This document shows positions 1-10,007 of a DNA stretch of 27,005 nt, piece by piece. The notes beneath the pieces were generated by a model. It searched no databases, was not told where the DNA came from, and was given only the letters and a program-made list of their open reading frames with translations. Source of the stretch: Gloeopeniophorella convolvens (Eukaryota > Basidiomycota > Agaricomycetes > Russulales); NCBI GenBank assembly GCA_022496205.1, contig WTXD01000147.1:1-27005 (forward strand), read 5' to 3'. The number at the start of each line of letters is the position of its first letter. Within the stretch, counting starts at the first letter, position 1. The position numbers and the translations under genes were made by a program.

Positions 1-690
1 TCGACCGTTTTGTTCCTCGCCACTGCCGGTGAGTGCACGTTTCGCAACGCATCTCCGCGGAATCTACGTGCCGACCATTGCTCGTAGCAATCGGAATCTG
101 GGGGATTAATCGAACCGGGGGAATCACCTCAGGCGGCCCAAAGATGGGTACACACTTCCATGCTACGACATTCATACTTTCCACCCTTTCCTCGCTTCAA
201 ACCTCTGGGGATTTGCATTAGTAGCGTGGAAAGCATGGTACGAATTTGACACCAAAATTGCACATCAGTCAATTAACCTCGTCGTTTGCAGGTCTCACAA
301 GAAGCTTCTTCGCCAGTTGCATAATGAAGGTTTTCGTGGTAGTGCGGTCGGGCGCACGCTTGTCTCCTTCTTGAGTCCGGCGCGGTATACAGCTTGGTCT
401 GGGTGCGCGCCTGGCTCTCGCGGATGCCCCAATTTTCGGTAACACTCGCATAAGCCTTTTTTTATAGGTGCGCTGGCTGAAACATGCCGGACACGGAAAA
501 TGGACAACATGTATTCTGTCTTGACTGTGACCATTGGCTATGTTGCCGTAAGTCTATCGCACGACGTATCACGAGGACTCGTTCTGAAAATTCTCGTATC
601 TGGACAAGCCACATACCCCAACGTAATCTTGCTAGTCGCTGCTCTCCAACGCAGAGCATTTTTTTTGTCAGCATTTAACCAACGCAGAGC
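1..690 (+). pseudogene. Decayed seven-helix membrane protein gene (upstream paralog, 5' end cut by window)
   Basis: This is a broken paralog of the intact gene at 1592-2980. The two share exon order and block sequence: the segment after the first visible intron (about 29-88) reads AIGIWGINRTGG, matching AIGIWSVKGNGG in the intact gene. The same intron positions can be seen at about 230-291, 410-475 and 541-600. The segment around 600-660 reads YPNVILLVAALQRRAF, matching YPNAIALIATLQRSAF. One shift near 195 is needed to reach NLWGFALVAWKAW, and another near 365 to reach LLLESGAVYSLVW, so the copy is not functional as written. The N-terminal half lies outside the window. A 14 bp direct repeat (ccaacgcagagcat) at about 646 and 678 sits after the last homologous block, and the open frame from there to 1012 has no visible family match. 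The pseudogene status is seen in the sequence. A tandem-duplication origin is inferred. Confidence 0.75.
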
Positions 691-1012
691 ATACGACGAG
701 ATATCTGGCTTCGAGAGCGGGCCTCAGGCCGGCACCCCCGTCCACGCAACACAACGTCTCTTGCGGAGATCCTCGAAAAGGTTCCGTGGGACAATCGCGC
801 AGCAAGTTCCATGTTGTAAGGGGGTGCCCTGCAAGATAGGACCGCAGAAACTAAACATTCCCACACGAGCGATCCACCAGGAGAACGTTGAAATGAGCCC
901 ACCCTCCACGAATCTTGTTCCATCCACCGGGCTCGGTGCGGTGTACGCTACTCATATAGTTCGCCACTACAACTTCAAGCTGTATTCCGAACTCGGTGGC
1001 GACGTGGCGTGA

Positions 1013-1591
1013 TACCAGAGTAGCGTGTGAGATATCCACTGTTATGTAACTGTTCTGATACTCTCTTGATCGGCGACCAGTCCCCGATCATTTCAGACGT
1101 CCATTCGATCTCTGAGTACTCGTGCGTGAAGGTGTCCACTGTTCAACTACCTTGTACGTAGTACTTGCGCGTGTGCCGCTTCTGTCTGCAGCGATATTTT
1201 AGTCCTCCGAGGCAACGAAGGTCCGCAACGTTGCCCCTTGTTCCACGAGGGCGTCAAAACATCTCAGTTGGTTAACAAGATCGCATATCTCCAACTCGAG
1301 GTCACGCAGCAGCCGCCATGACACACCATCAACGATCAGAAACTTTGCCGTACCCTAGGCCTGTCACGTCCCAACGCACGCATACCCAAGAGACCAAATC
1401 AAGCGCTAGTAGCTCAAGAGCGCCTCTTATATGCGCTGCACGTACTGTGTACAATCATCTTCCTGTCCAACTGGTTGATTGAATCAAGCTGAATTTTCCC
1501 GGGTCCATGCTCCCCTTATGCATTATAAGGGAGAGGGCCCGTTGGATGCTCGTCGAGGATCTAGGGTCAACTACTCAAAGTACTCGGAACG
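1013..1591. other. Intergenic stretch between the two seven-helix paralogs
   Basis: No coding segment could be supported here. The only promoter-like signal is at about 1511-1531, where a short inverted repeat (CCCTTAT / ATAAGGG) contains the TATA-like word ATTATAAGG, about 65 bases before the ATG at 1592. It could be the core promoter of the downstream gene. Confidence 0.4.
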
Positions 1592-2980
1592 ATGGAACTA
1601 GAACCGTGTAACAGCACCTCGCCCATCTACTTCATCAAGGCCACACCCTTTTTGGTAACTTTTTCTGTATACGTCGCTCCGGCGGTGTCTCTAGGTGAGC
1701 CTTGCGTATGCCAACGAGCGTCCCTAACATGACAATCATGAAGCCGCCCTCAGCTTCCTTACCTTCCTAGCCGTCATCTTCCTTTAGTGAGATAATTAGC
1801 CTCCAGCTCTCGCGATTGCTGCTTATGCAAAACAGTCGGAATGGTTTCCGTGAAAGGGCCAATGTCGCGATGCTTGTCATCATCGTCACGATGTACATCG
1901 TTTCTCTCACCCATTTTGCGGTTATGATGCATCAATCCTTCGCTGTCGGCGAGGTCCAGATGGGTACTCGGACATCTCAGAAGTGGCTCAACTTTCCAGT
2001 CATCCAAAAATGGATGGCAGACGCGGAAGGCAGCACGGTTCTGTTCAATGTACGAGTTGAAAATCACCCAGGGCCACTTCGCTGATCCGCCAGCCCCATT
2101 CATGCGTAGGTTATTCTGAGCGATGCCATTGTGATGTGGCGTGCGTGGGTCATTTGGGACAAGTCCAAAACCGTCCTGGCTATTTCCTCTATCTTCTCTC
2201 TTGCAACAGCAGGTGAGCGTCCTCAGCTTGTTCTCCGCTTTCATTCTGTCAGGGACATGCGGCTAACCTCGCCCTGCTAGCCATTGGGATCTGGAGCGTC
2301 AAGGGGAATGGTGGCATTGCCTCGAGTAACCAGGGCATTGGTGTACTACCTCCGTCGAGCGCAGTGGGGGTTTTGAACACGCTGGTCCTCTGCGCGCTCT
2401 CTCTGTCTTCAAATCTCTGGGCCACTACATTGGTCGCTTGGAAAGCATGGTACGATGCGTCTTCTTGTCCTCTGAGTTCTCGGAAGGAACCTGGTATTCC
2501 ATCTTCAGGATACACAGGCGATGGTTCAAGCAGCTCCCTGAAAATGGAGGTGCGCGTGCAAGCGTGGTTGGGCGCACGCTTTTCCTCCTTCTGGAGTCTG
2601 GCGCTGTGTATAGCCTATTTTGGGTGTGTGTTCCTTTGCTAGTGAAGTTCAAGCGACCATTGACTCGCAACACTGGCACAGATCTTTCTCATCGTGACCT
2701 TTGAGTCTCCCGCCGACTCCAAGCTGGCACGGGCCAGTAGCATCTTTTCCGAGATCATAGTCTATGTTGCGGTGAGTCCACCGAGCAAAAAACACCGCGT
2801 GCACGTACCGAACACCACCGCACTCGACAGGCCATGTATCCGAATGCAATTGCGCTGATCGCTACACTCCAGAGAAGCGCTTTCAAAGAGAAGACTGGAA
2901 ACCGAAACCCTCAACGGCCCTGCTTGACAATATCGCGCTCGGGAAAGTCTCTCGCTGAGATGCTTGAAGGAATGTCATAG
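1592..2980 (+). CDS. Seven-transmembrane fungal protein, eight exons, intact
   Basis: The gene model gives 319 residues from exons 1592-1694, 1771-1786, 1836-2049, 2110-2212, 2281-2449, 2509-2623, 2682-2771 and 2831-2980, with phase preserved at every junction and stop TAG. Exon 2 is only 16 bases. Seven hydrophobic segments are seen: about residues 18-40, then around ANVAMLVIIVTMYIVS, VILSDAIVMW, AISSIFSLATAAIG, VLNTLVLCALSL, RTLFLLLESGAVYSLFW, and IIVYVAAMYPNAIALIA. The short motifs MWRAW after helix 3, WKAW after helix 5 and ESGAVY in helix 6 are typical of a large, mostly uncharacterised family of seven-helix proteins in Agaricomycetes. No enzymatic or receptor signature was recognised, so ligand and function are unknown; the location is expected to be a cell membrane. 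The start is chosen because it opens the first hydrophobic block in frame. A decayed paralog lies directly upstream. Confidence 0.8.
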
Positions 2981-2994
2981 CACGGGTTGCCCGT

Positions 2995-3330
2995 TCATCA
3001 CCAAAACCGGATAGTTCTTGCGGACCCTTGCGGTCCGGAGGTGTTCCGGGTCCGGTTATAGCTCCCGGTAAGGCCGTGTATCCCTCAGATGCAGATTCCA
3101 TCGATATGCAACTGTACCTCCGGATTATAGATAAGACCCATGTTATTACTGGAGGTTGTAATTGAGCCGTGACTTGCAATGAAGCCTTGGCGATCGGTGA
3201 CCGAATCTGACATCGACTTGTCGCCCCTTGAGATTATGACCCGGGATATCACACTGTCACACAATATCAACGAACCCTGCGAGGCCATGCAAGGTCCACA
3301 CGAGCGAGCGTTGAGGGCCACCGGACGCCG
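2995..3330 (+). repeat. Dispersed coding-like repeat, copy A
   Basis: This segment aligns along its length with 18647-19000, in the same orientation. Shared blocks include PKPDSSCGPLRSGG here against PKPETSYGPLRPGG there, ITGGC in both, and IDLSPL...EAMQGP against IDLPPL...KAMQGP. The shared amino acid pattern on the plus strand suggests both derive from one coding sequence. Copy A has an in-frame stop after ITGGCN and needs a frame change to reach the IDLSPL block, so it is decayed. I do not recognise the protein. It begins 15 bases after the stop of the seven-helix gene. Confidence 0.6.
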
Positions 3331-3537
3331 CGGGATGCCGTGCCACCGCTAGCAGGGCCACCTTGACACTGGCGCGCGAGTGCGACAAGTGGAAGAGCAG
3401 CTTGCGAGGTCCCTATGCGCGCGCAGGCCAGAGAGTACGCCGGGGGATTGGTGAGGACAGGAAGGTAGATTCACATTGTAGTCGCGGTAGATGGTGTATG
3501 TACAATCGAATGGACCAACTCGCCTTGACGTCTCAAT

Positions 3538-3648
3538 TTAGTACGCACCGAGTCCCATGTGTTCGTATATGCCAACATCCTCGTCTTGCTCGCCGTCTAC
3601 ACCCTCCTCTCCTGACTCGTCGCCATCACCGTCCTCGTCATTGTCATT

Positions 3649-3694
<46 letters not shown>

Positions 3695-6600
3695 TTGTCC
3701 TCGTCCTCGTCCTCGTTGTCCTCATCATCATTCTCGTTGTGAGTATTGACGAGCCAATCTGCTTCCGCGTGATGCTCCGCCTCAAGATCCAAGTCGAATG
3801 TCCGCGTCACCAGATGGCCAACGCCTCCTCCACGGAAGCGCATGAATAAGTCTCGATCGACGAAACTGTCAGCGAGTGAGTGTGGCTTGAATGACGATAG
3901 GAGCATCCATTGGGACGTACATATTGACCCATAGATAGTTCCAGTCCATATTATCTTCCTCCAAGTCCCAACGCCGGGCGATTGACTCGCCCTGGAGACT
4001 GGCGTCCGATCGTGCGGACGCAAACGTTGGGATGACATGCACCCCATGAATGATATAGTCAGGGTCGATGATGGCAAATGCGCCGGGGTCCTCTGCCGGG
4101 ATGTAAGAAACGCTCGGCAAGCACTTCTTTATCCAGCTCCCCTTCATATCTTCGTTGACTCCTAGCCATCTCACGAGAACGAAGTCGAGCCTGCGCCACG
4201 GTTCGGGCGACGCGCGCACCTTGACATCGATGTGGCCCACGAGAATGGCTCTACCAAACCAGTACGGAAAGGTCATGCCCTCGCGTGGCGCGTCGGGGTT
4301 AATGTCCGCGAGTGCCATGAAAAAGGGCCGCGTGCGTGGGCTGATGGTGTCCTGCTGGCGCTGGAGGTCGTACGTAGTATAATTCAGCCGCACCGCGGGA
4401 TGAAAAAACACCCTGTCTTTTCGTATGAGAACCTGGGCCCGGTCTTCGTCAGAGAACTCTAGCGGCTCCTGTCCATTGGTGTCAATTCCTCAGAGCTTTG
4501 TCAAGGCGTAGTCTTGCAGCTCCTTGGTCCAATCCTGTGTGTCTATTCGTATGTATCGTCCACGGCGAGCACACCTTACCTTGAGAGCTGGGTCGTTCTC
4601 ATGCTCGTTCGCCCATTCCCACACATTGGCGTAGTCTGCAGATTTCTGCGCGATGTGGTAATGGTGCTCCGCGTCGCAGAACGCAGGCGGGACGTCACCG
4701 TCGGCCGGCAACCTCTCCATGTTCTTATCCAGACGCCCCTCTATGACCTTGAGAACCTCCTCGCGAGCGTCGTGTGTCGTTAGCTGGGCGATAAAATTAA
4801 TCTTGTTGGTTCGCCCGTATCTACGTTTTGATAAACGGTGAAGGAGCTCTTGCTGCAAGCAATATCAGTAACCGTGTAGCGCACCAGTAAGAACACCACA
4901 CCATTTGCGTCGACGTGTTGTCCGTGGGGCCGATCCGTTCGATTGACGCCAGATAGTCCCCCATCGCCGACCACTTTGGAGTGTGCATGTTGAAGATCTT
5001 TTTTTTGCGGGCCTTCTTCTTTGAGGTGTCATCCGCTCTAGACATCGCTGGCTTTACTCGCCCACGAGCTGAAAACTCGTGGGCCAGATCAGTCGTGAAG
5101 TATGCCTTGCATGTCACTCGTTTGAACTTGCGGGCTGATTCGCCGAGAGCGACGGTTGCTTCTTTGAAGAACGTGAGAGTGCTATCGGTATGCATACGCA
5201 GTTTCGCGTACGTGTGCCATACTGCCATGTCCCAGATAAGGGCGTGCGCGATAGAATTGTGGGGCTCTGGCAATAGCCCGTCAAATGCGGGGATGGCACA
5301 CTGAATGTCCGTCAGTATGCTCTCGAACATTTATTGCTTTTGCTAACCTGTAACAGATCTTTGAAGTCTCGCACCGCGAGCTTCTTCATCGATGCGGCGT
5401 TGGTCGTAAATCGGCGTATGGTGCCTCTCCCGAAAGTGGGCATGCTTCGATAACTGATCGCGCAATGAGAAGGGGATCTCTCGAGATTTGTCTCACTCAC
5501 CGCTTGTTTAATTCTTGTATGGCTGTACCCCCGACAGCCACCAAGGCGCGTATGAGATGTGTGAATGTTGCCTTCCACGTACCAACCTCGCACTCGTGCA
5601 ACAAGTCGACGTCCAGCATTGAGTGAAAGTCAAATCCTTCATCTACCAGGGCATCAGAGAAAGCGTTCTGGGAAAAGAGTTTAACCTTATCTATTATCGG
5701 TAGTGAGTACTTACAATTGTGGGCGCGAGAGATTCATCTTGAAGCCATTGTTGGACTGCCTTGCCTTTGATTGAGAGACCTCTATGAAACATTCTAACGC
5801 GGGCTTGACAGATCGCGTTTCTTCGCCGGACCGAATCCCTCCTGGCCCATGTCCTGCGCCGGAGCATGTCCGATTTCATTCCCAGGCGGTGTATGTACTT
5901 TTTGGGTATCACATTCCGCGGCAAGGGATATGTGGAGTTGTTCTTGATGCCGCTAAGAATGACCCTGCTTCCTACATTCAGCGCCACTCAGAGCGAGCTT
6001 GACGAGTACATACTTTTCGGGGTAGTCCGCAGAGTAATTCAGGATGCGGGGGAAGATTCGTGTCGGATGCCATCGGCGCAGCGTACCACGATGCCTTCTC
6101 GGTATGCCCTGCAGAATCGCTCATCCAAAAGTAGGAGCCAGCATTCGTGAACGAGCTCTCTCTTGCAATGGGTGATCGTCTCCTCGCTTGCTTGGATCCC
6201 ATTCGTATGCCTGACATATTGTTCCTGAAGGTCCTCCGGCAGCTGAACTCGTCATCAGGCAAACGCGCTCACGCGAAGATAGCAGTGACTTACGGATGGC
6301 ATGTATCCTAGATGCTCACACGCTCCGACGGACGGACGGCACCTCCTGTACTTTGATTGCCCGGCCCATAATAGATAGATTGGCCATAGCGATGCCGAGC
6401 CAAAGTTGGCGAGGTGTGTCGCGTCGGAGCCGAGGAGAATGCCAGCGCACACCCTCTCGAGATCCTCAGAGTCCTCAGGGAGCACGAGGCTATCAATTTC
6501 CTCTTGAGCTTTGCATAGCGCATTCGAGTCTTGTACCTCACAGTAAACCTTTTGCCGAGGGCGACCTTCCCCTGGATCCCAGAGGAGGTCGTACGGCGTT

Positions 6601-7730
6601 AGATGCAGATCAGGGAGCGTCTCGTAGGCTTTGATTATGATGTCCACCAGGTCTTTGTGATAAAAGTTGGGCACCTCAAGCCGCGGCGCGTCGTCTTCAC
6701 TCCACTTCAACCGCTCGCAAACGAGGCGGACTTTGACAGTGGACTTCTTCCAGCCTCGCGAAGGTGGCCGCTGCTTTGTGCATCTTTGATGTACTTGTCC
6801 AGCTTCGTGAGCTCGCGTTTCATGGAGAACGCCCCCATATCCGCTTTTTGATCGTCGCCAGGAGTTTCTGCGAGCATCCTTACGAGTCGGTCCATCTCCT
6901 CATTCGATTTGGTGGCCGTCTTAGTGGATGCTGCCCACGCGACGAGGCATGCTGCGGCGGGGCTGGTGAACGGTTCGAACATATCTATGGGTTCCTCACC
7001 CGCTCCCTCCGGCGTCGGCGTGCTGTTATCTGGCACAGCAGGCGATTCGCGGGCCTCAGGGCTGCGTCGCACGCCGAAGTCCTTGCCGTCTTCGTTTGAC
7101 TCCTCGGCCAGGGGCGTGCGGTCAGGATCATATGTCGGCCGACGCGTGAATCACTTGAATAGCCCGAAGATATTCTTCCGCGAATAACAAGGGGGCGCGG
7201 GCGAAGTTGGAGGTGGTGGTGTAGGTGCGGGAGGAGTAGGAGGGGAGGGGACGTCCAATGGGGTTTCGGCCTGAGAGTGCCGCCTGCTTCCTGCGGCGCT
7301 CTTGTCGGTATGTGCGCGAGAGGAGTTGCAGAGGTTGTGACATAGTCCACGAATTGGCGTGGGAAGCGAACTTTTCGGGAAGAGCGCGTGGTTGTCGTGG
7401 GGGGCGTTGGCTCACGAGGGGGCGGTGAAGGTGGTGGAGGTGGGGGCGGTGTTGGAGAATGGCGGGGAGACGTATTGTCAACAGGCTCAGGGCAAGTTAG
7501 TTCTGTATCCGTACTGTGGACACGTGGGTGCTTACCTGGTGTAGGTGGGAATCCAACTGTACCCTCTTAGCGTGTAACATGCCTTCTGGGTCGCCTACTT
7601 CTGCGGCGCGCTTGTTCGGTCGGGAGGATTGCTCGGGGGCCTGAAGCATCTCTTGCCACGGCGCGCACTTGCGCTTGTGCCAGACAAGCTTCATCGCGAC
7701 GTGACTCGTGTAGCCGCAAAGGCAGGACAT
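3538..7730 (-). pseudogene. Plavaka-type transposase gene, decayed
   Basis: Read from 7730 down, the exons follow the order of basidiomycete Plavaka transposases. First comes a C2HC-like finger starting MSCLCGY and ending near HKRKCAPW, then a proline-rich linker and RRPTYDPD. Next are VPNFYHKDLVDIII, TPYDLLWDP, ASLWPIYLLW, LVDEGFDFHSMLDVDLLHE, FGRGTIRRFTTNAASMKK, LLPEPHNSIAHALIWD, QELLHRLSKRRYGRTNK, LNYTTYDLQRQQDTISPRT, DPGAFAIIDPDYIIHGVH and FVDRDLFMRFRGGGVGH, with an acidic tail to the stop at 3538. Short introns separate the blocks, for example gtacgt...gacag before FVDRD. Breaks are a TGA at 7151-7153 inside the RRPTYDPD approach and a one-base shift at about 6050-6070 before FPRILNYSADYPEK. 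The usual CPCPRC-like cysteine cluster reads YPLPRN here. Plavaka is known as a cut-and-paste DNA transposon group expanded in mushrooms. Terminal inverted repeats were not found by eye. It lies downstream of the Reb1-like gene on the same strand. Confidence 0.85.
3631..3735. repeat. TCCTCG hexanucleotide microsatellite coding the acidic tail
   Basis: Near-perfect repeats of tcctcg, interrupted by ttgtcc variants, cover about 100 bases. On the minus strand they encode the Asp/Glu/Asn tail of the transposase (DEDEDE runs). Such tails occur at the C-terminus of related proteins, but this length suggests replication slippage. Confidence 0.85.
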
Positions 7731-8039
7731 GTCTGGACGACGTATAGACGATGTATGGCATCAGTAGAGGACCCTTCAAAAAAAATTATACCTCTGATCT
7801 TTTCCGCGATCCCGACTCTCCGGGCCGGTTCACGGGTGCCTGCCGATTCAGATCTTAGCACGATGACTTCCCTCGCACATGAACTGGACATGCGCGCGTT
7901 ACGATTCTGCATGCACGTGGAATTCATTACTCTAAAGCTTAACTAACGCGCGGTAAATCAGGGAGCATGGGGGGGTTTGACAACCAGGGAAAGCACGCCC
8001 AGCACGACTGGGAAGTCGCTCAGTAGCAGGCCACCTCGA
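7731..8039. other. Intergenic gap between the transposase start and the Reb1-like stop
   Basis: About 310 bases separate the transposase ATG (minus, 7730) from the stop of the Myb gene (minus, 8040). No open frame with family support was seen. The stretch should hold the 3' end signals of the Myb gene and the 5' region of the transposon, but no terminal repeat could be identified by eye. Confidence 0.4.
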
Positions 8040-9252
8040 CTAGATGTCCTTCTCACCTGATAGTTCTTCCTCCTCCAAGTTCACGCGTTTTCTCAAAGCC
8101 CCCCACTTCTTCTTGAGAACGCTTCCATTCCACGCATTCCACGCGGGGTCCTTGAGTGCTCCCCAGTCAATGTCCCGCTCGCTGGAGGCGTGGAGGGAGG
8201 CAATTCTGCATGAATTAGTCCGAATGATAAAGTGCGCCGCACATTAGCACTCACTTTCGCACAAGGATGTAGTCGTCTCCTGGGGCCCAATATCGCTTTT
8301 GCCCCCCATTGAGCATCGCAGGTTTGAGTTGCGACTCCCTGAATCGGTTCAGCGCGGGTGCGGGCGTGGTTTCGGCAGACACGCACCACTTTATCCTGCA
8401 TTGCCTGGCATTGCGGCTATGATCCATGCGATCCGCGACGGTAGGCCAAAACCGCTGAGACGTCTCAGAGCACCCCTCCGCGCCGAGATCTTGGATAATT
8501 TCTACGAGTTGTGCCTCTTCCTCGTGCGTCCAGTGACCTACATCGACATGCATCATATCGATTCACTATAGCGACCTTGACATACCTCTTTGCTCGGAGT
8601 CCCTATGCTCCAAAGACGAAAACTGGATCCGACAGTCCTCAGCCATTCTCCCAAGTCCATCTGACACCTTGTCCCAGCAGCGCCCGTATTTCTGCACGGC
8701 TCTGCGCATGGCTGCGTTAGAGAGATGAATGGACTTTGTTGCGCGTACCTCTTCAATTTGGCATTGTCCATCTGGGTCCACTCTCCTCCCCGTGCATTTG
8801 AGTCGCGGGCCCGCCGCACGTAACTGTATATGGACCTGAGGGGTCGCAAGGGAACTGCACGAGCTTGTATTCGGTCAGAATCACTCCAGGCGCGCAGAAC
8901 GGTGCGACGTACCTATGGTAGGCCAGAATTCCATGTCCCTCTTCAGAAATATAAGCTCATGGATTTCGTCATCGTCAAGACTATGCTCCTGAGTTCGGGG
9001 TCAGCACATTCCCCTCGGCGGCTCCAAGGGACTCACGCGCTGATACCTCTCGATCGCGGCATTAATCCGGGACGTTTCCTCTTCGGAGAAACGTCCTTTG
9101 ACATAAGGAATCCCTAATGACAACTCAGTATGGGGCTGCCGGACGGCCAGCCGTTACTCACCTCGGTGATTGAGTTCCGACGCGTTCAGCCATTGGGTGG
9201 CTAGCACCTCGGCCATGTCCTCGACCGAGCTTGCATTGGTCGAGTCGCCCAT
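8040..9252 (-). CDS. Myb/SANT DNA-binding protein of the Reb1/TTF1 type
   Basis: Exons, read down the minus strand, are 9252-9162, 9113-9037, 8988-8913, 8854-8749, 8701-8586, 8537-8387, 8338-8255 and 8205-8040. All junctions are GT-AG, phase is kept throughout and the protein has 288 residues. Residues about 33-56 hold KGRFSEEE, a Reb1-type entry motif, and about 76-90 give FWPTI followed by VPLRPLRSIYSYVRRA. Three Myb-like repeats follow. The first is EWTQMDNAKLKRAVQKYG...LGRMAEDCR (about 106-142), the second HWTHEEEAQLVEII...RNARQCRIKW (about 157-206), and the third YWAPGDDYILVRK with DIDWGALKDPAWNAW (about 222-265). In known fungal and animal members this fold binds terminator or barrier sites in rDNA and acts in Pol I termination or fork arrest. 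That role here is inferred from family only. The long N-terminal region of classical Reb1/TTF1 is absent, and the usual DCRDRF reads DCRIQF, so it may be a diverged paralog. The start ATG is the first in frame before the family block. Confidence 0.8.
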
Positions 9253-10007
9253 ATTGCTTGAAGAGTGTAATCTGCGGGGCCTGCAGCAAGTACAGTATGT
9301 GCGGTGATCGGTTTCGTTCGTTCTATTCACTCATTCAAGTCTGCGCATTTTGATATACCTTTACTTTTTCCCTTGACTCACTGCAGCAACCAGACACTAA
9401 TAGAACGAGTACAGTTCAAACTGTATCACTCTCCGCGGGCGTTACTACGAGCTATAGGACTGCGAGCGACGGAAGGAAGGCCCGGGTGGCCGGCAGAGCC
9501 GCTAGTAGCAAGCGGTAACTTGAGAGGACGTTGTAGGTTCTCACGCGCCAGAATTGGTATGTGCTCAAGTCGCGACTTGTCGCTGGACCGGCGATGTAGC
9601 CGGCCCAGCCACGCAGATGGGAACACGCTACATCCTCTCAAGTGGGCCGCTGCACAAAAGTTACCGGCGTAGACCGGTGACAAATTTTCTCCCGCGTCTT
9701 CACCACCCTGAGCCAGTGTCGAGATGTGGTCTGAACACTTTTCAGCAAATCACCGTAGCATAGTAATTAATAGCTTGAATGGCTCAGGGAGCCATATAAT
9801 AGCTCATCTGCGTGCCCTTGCAATCGAAAGTGTGGAACCGCGCCTCAGACGATGAGGCGGGGTGGAGTATGATATTAGCATGAACAGAGTGGCGTGCGTG
9901 TACAAGTTTTGATTATGCGTAGATCGGATTTACTGACGTATATCTACACGCCGCTCACCGTGTTAAATACCCTCCGTCGGCGAAGGCTCGTGCCGCACCC
10001 CTTGACC
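9253..10007. other. Divergent intergenic region between the Reb1-like and SPT5-like genes
   Basis: The two flanking genes are transcribed away from each other, so both promoters should lie here. Open frames exist but show no family match and overlap inverted repeats. The main structure is the nested inverted repeat set at 9511-9653, listed separately. Confidence 0.45.
9511..9653. repeat. Nested inverted repeats, possible structured RNA or small element
   Basis: An outer stem pairs agcgg-acttgagagga-gtag (9511-9536) with its reverse complement at 9628-9653, with small bulges. Inside it lie a perfect 14 bp palindrome, caagtcgcgacttg (9566-9579), and a hairpin with 11-base arms and one mismatch (9582-9592 with 9599-9609, loop gatgta). 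No known RNA family was recognised. It could be a folded non-coding RNA, a remnant of a small inverted-repeat element, or a chance fold. Confidence 0.4.

Noticed and set aside
3557..3742. Plus-strand poly-serine frame
   Set aside because: It is the opposite strand of the acidic-tail microsatellite of the transposase.
3538..9252. A TET/JBP-type oxygenase partner near the transposase
   Set aside because: Such genes are known to accompany some fungal transposons, but no matching motif was seen here.
9304..9672. Open frame in the divergent intergenic region
   Set aside because: It overlaps inverted repeats and shows no conserved block.
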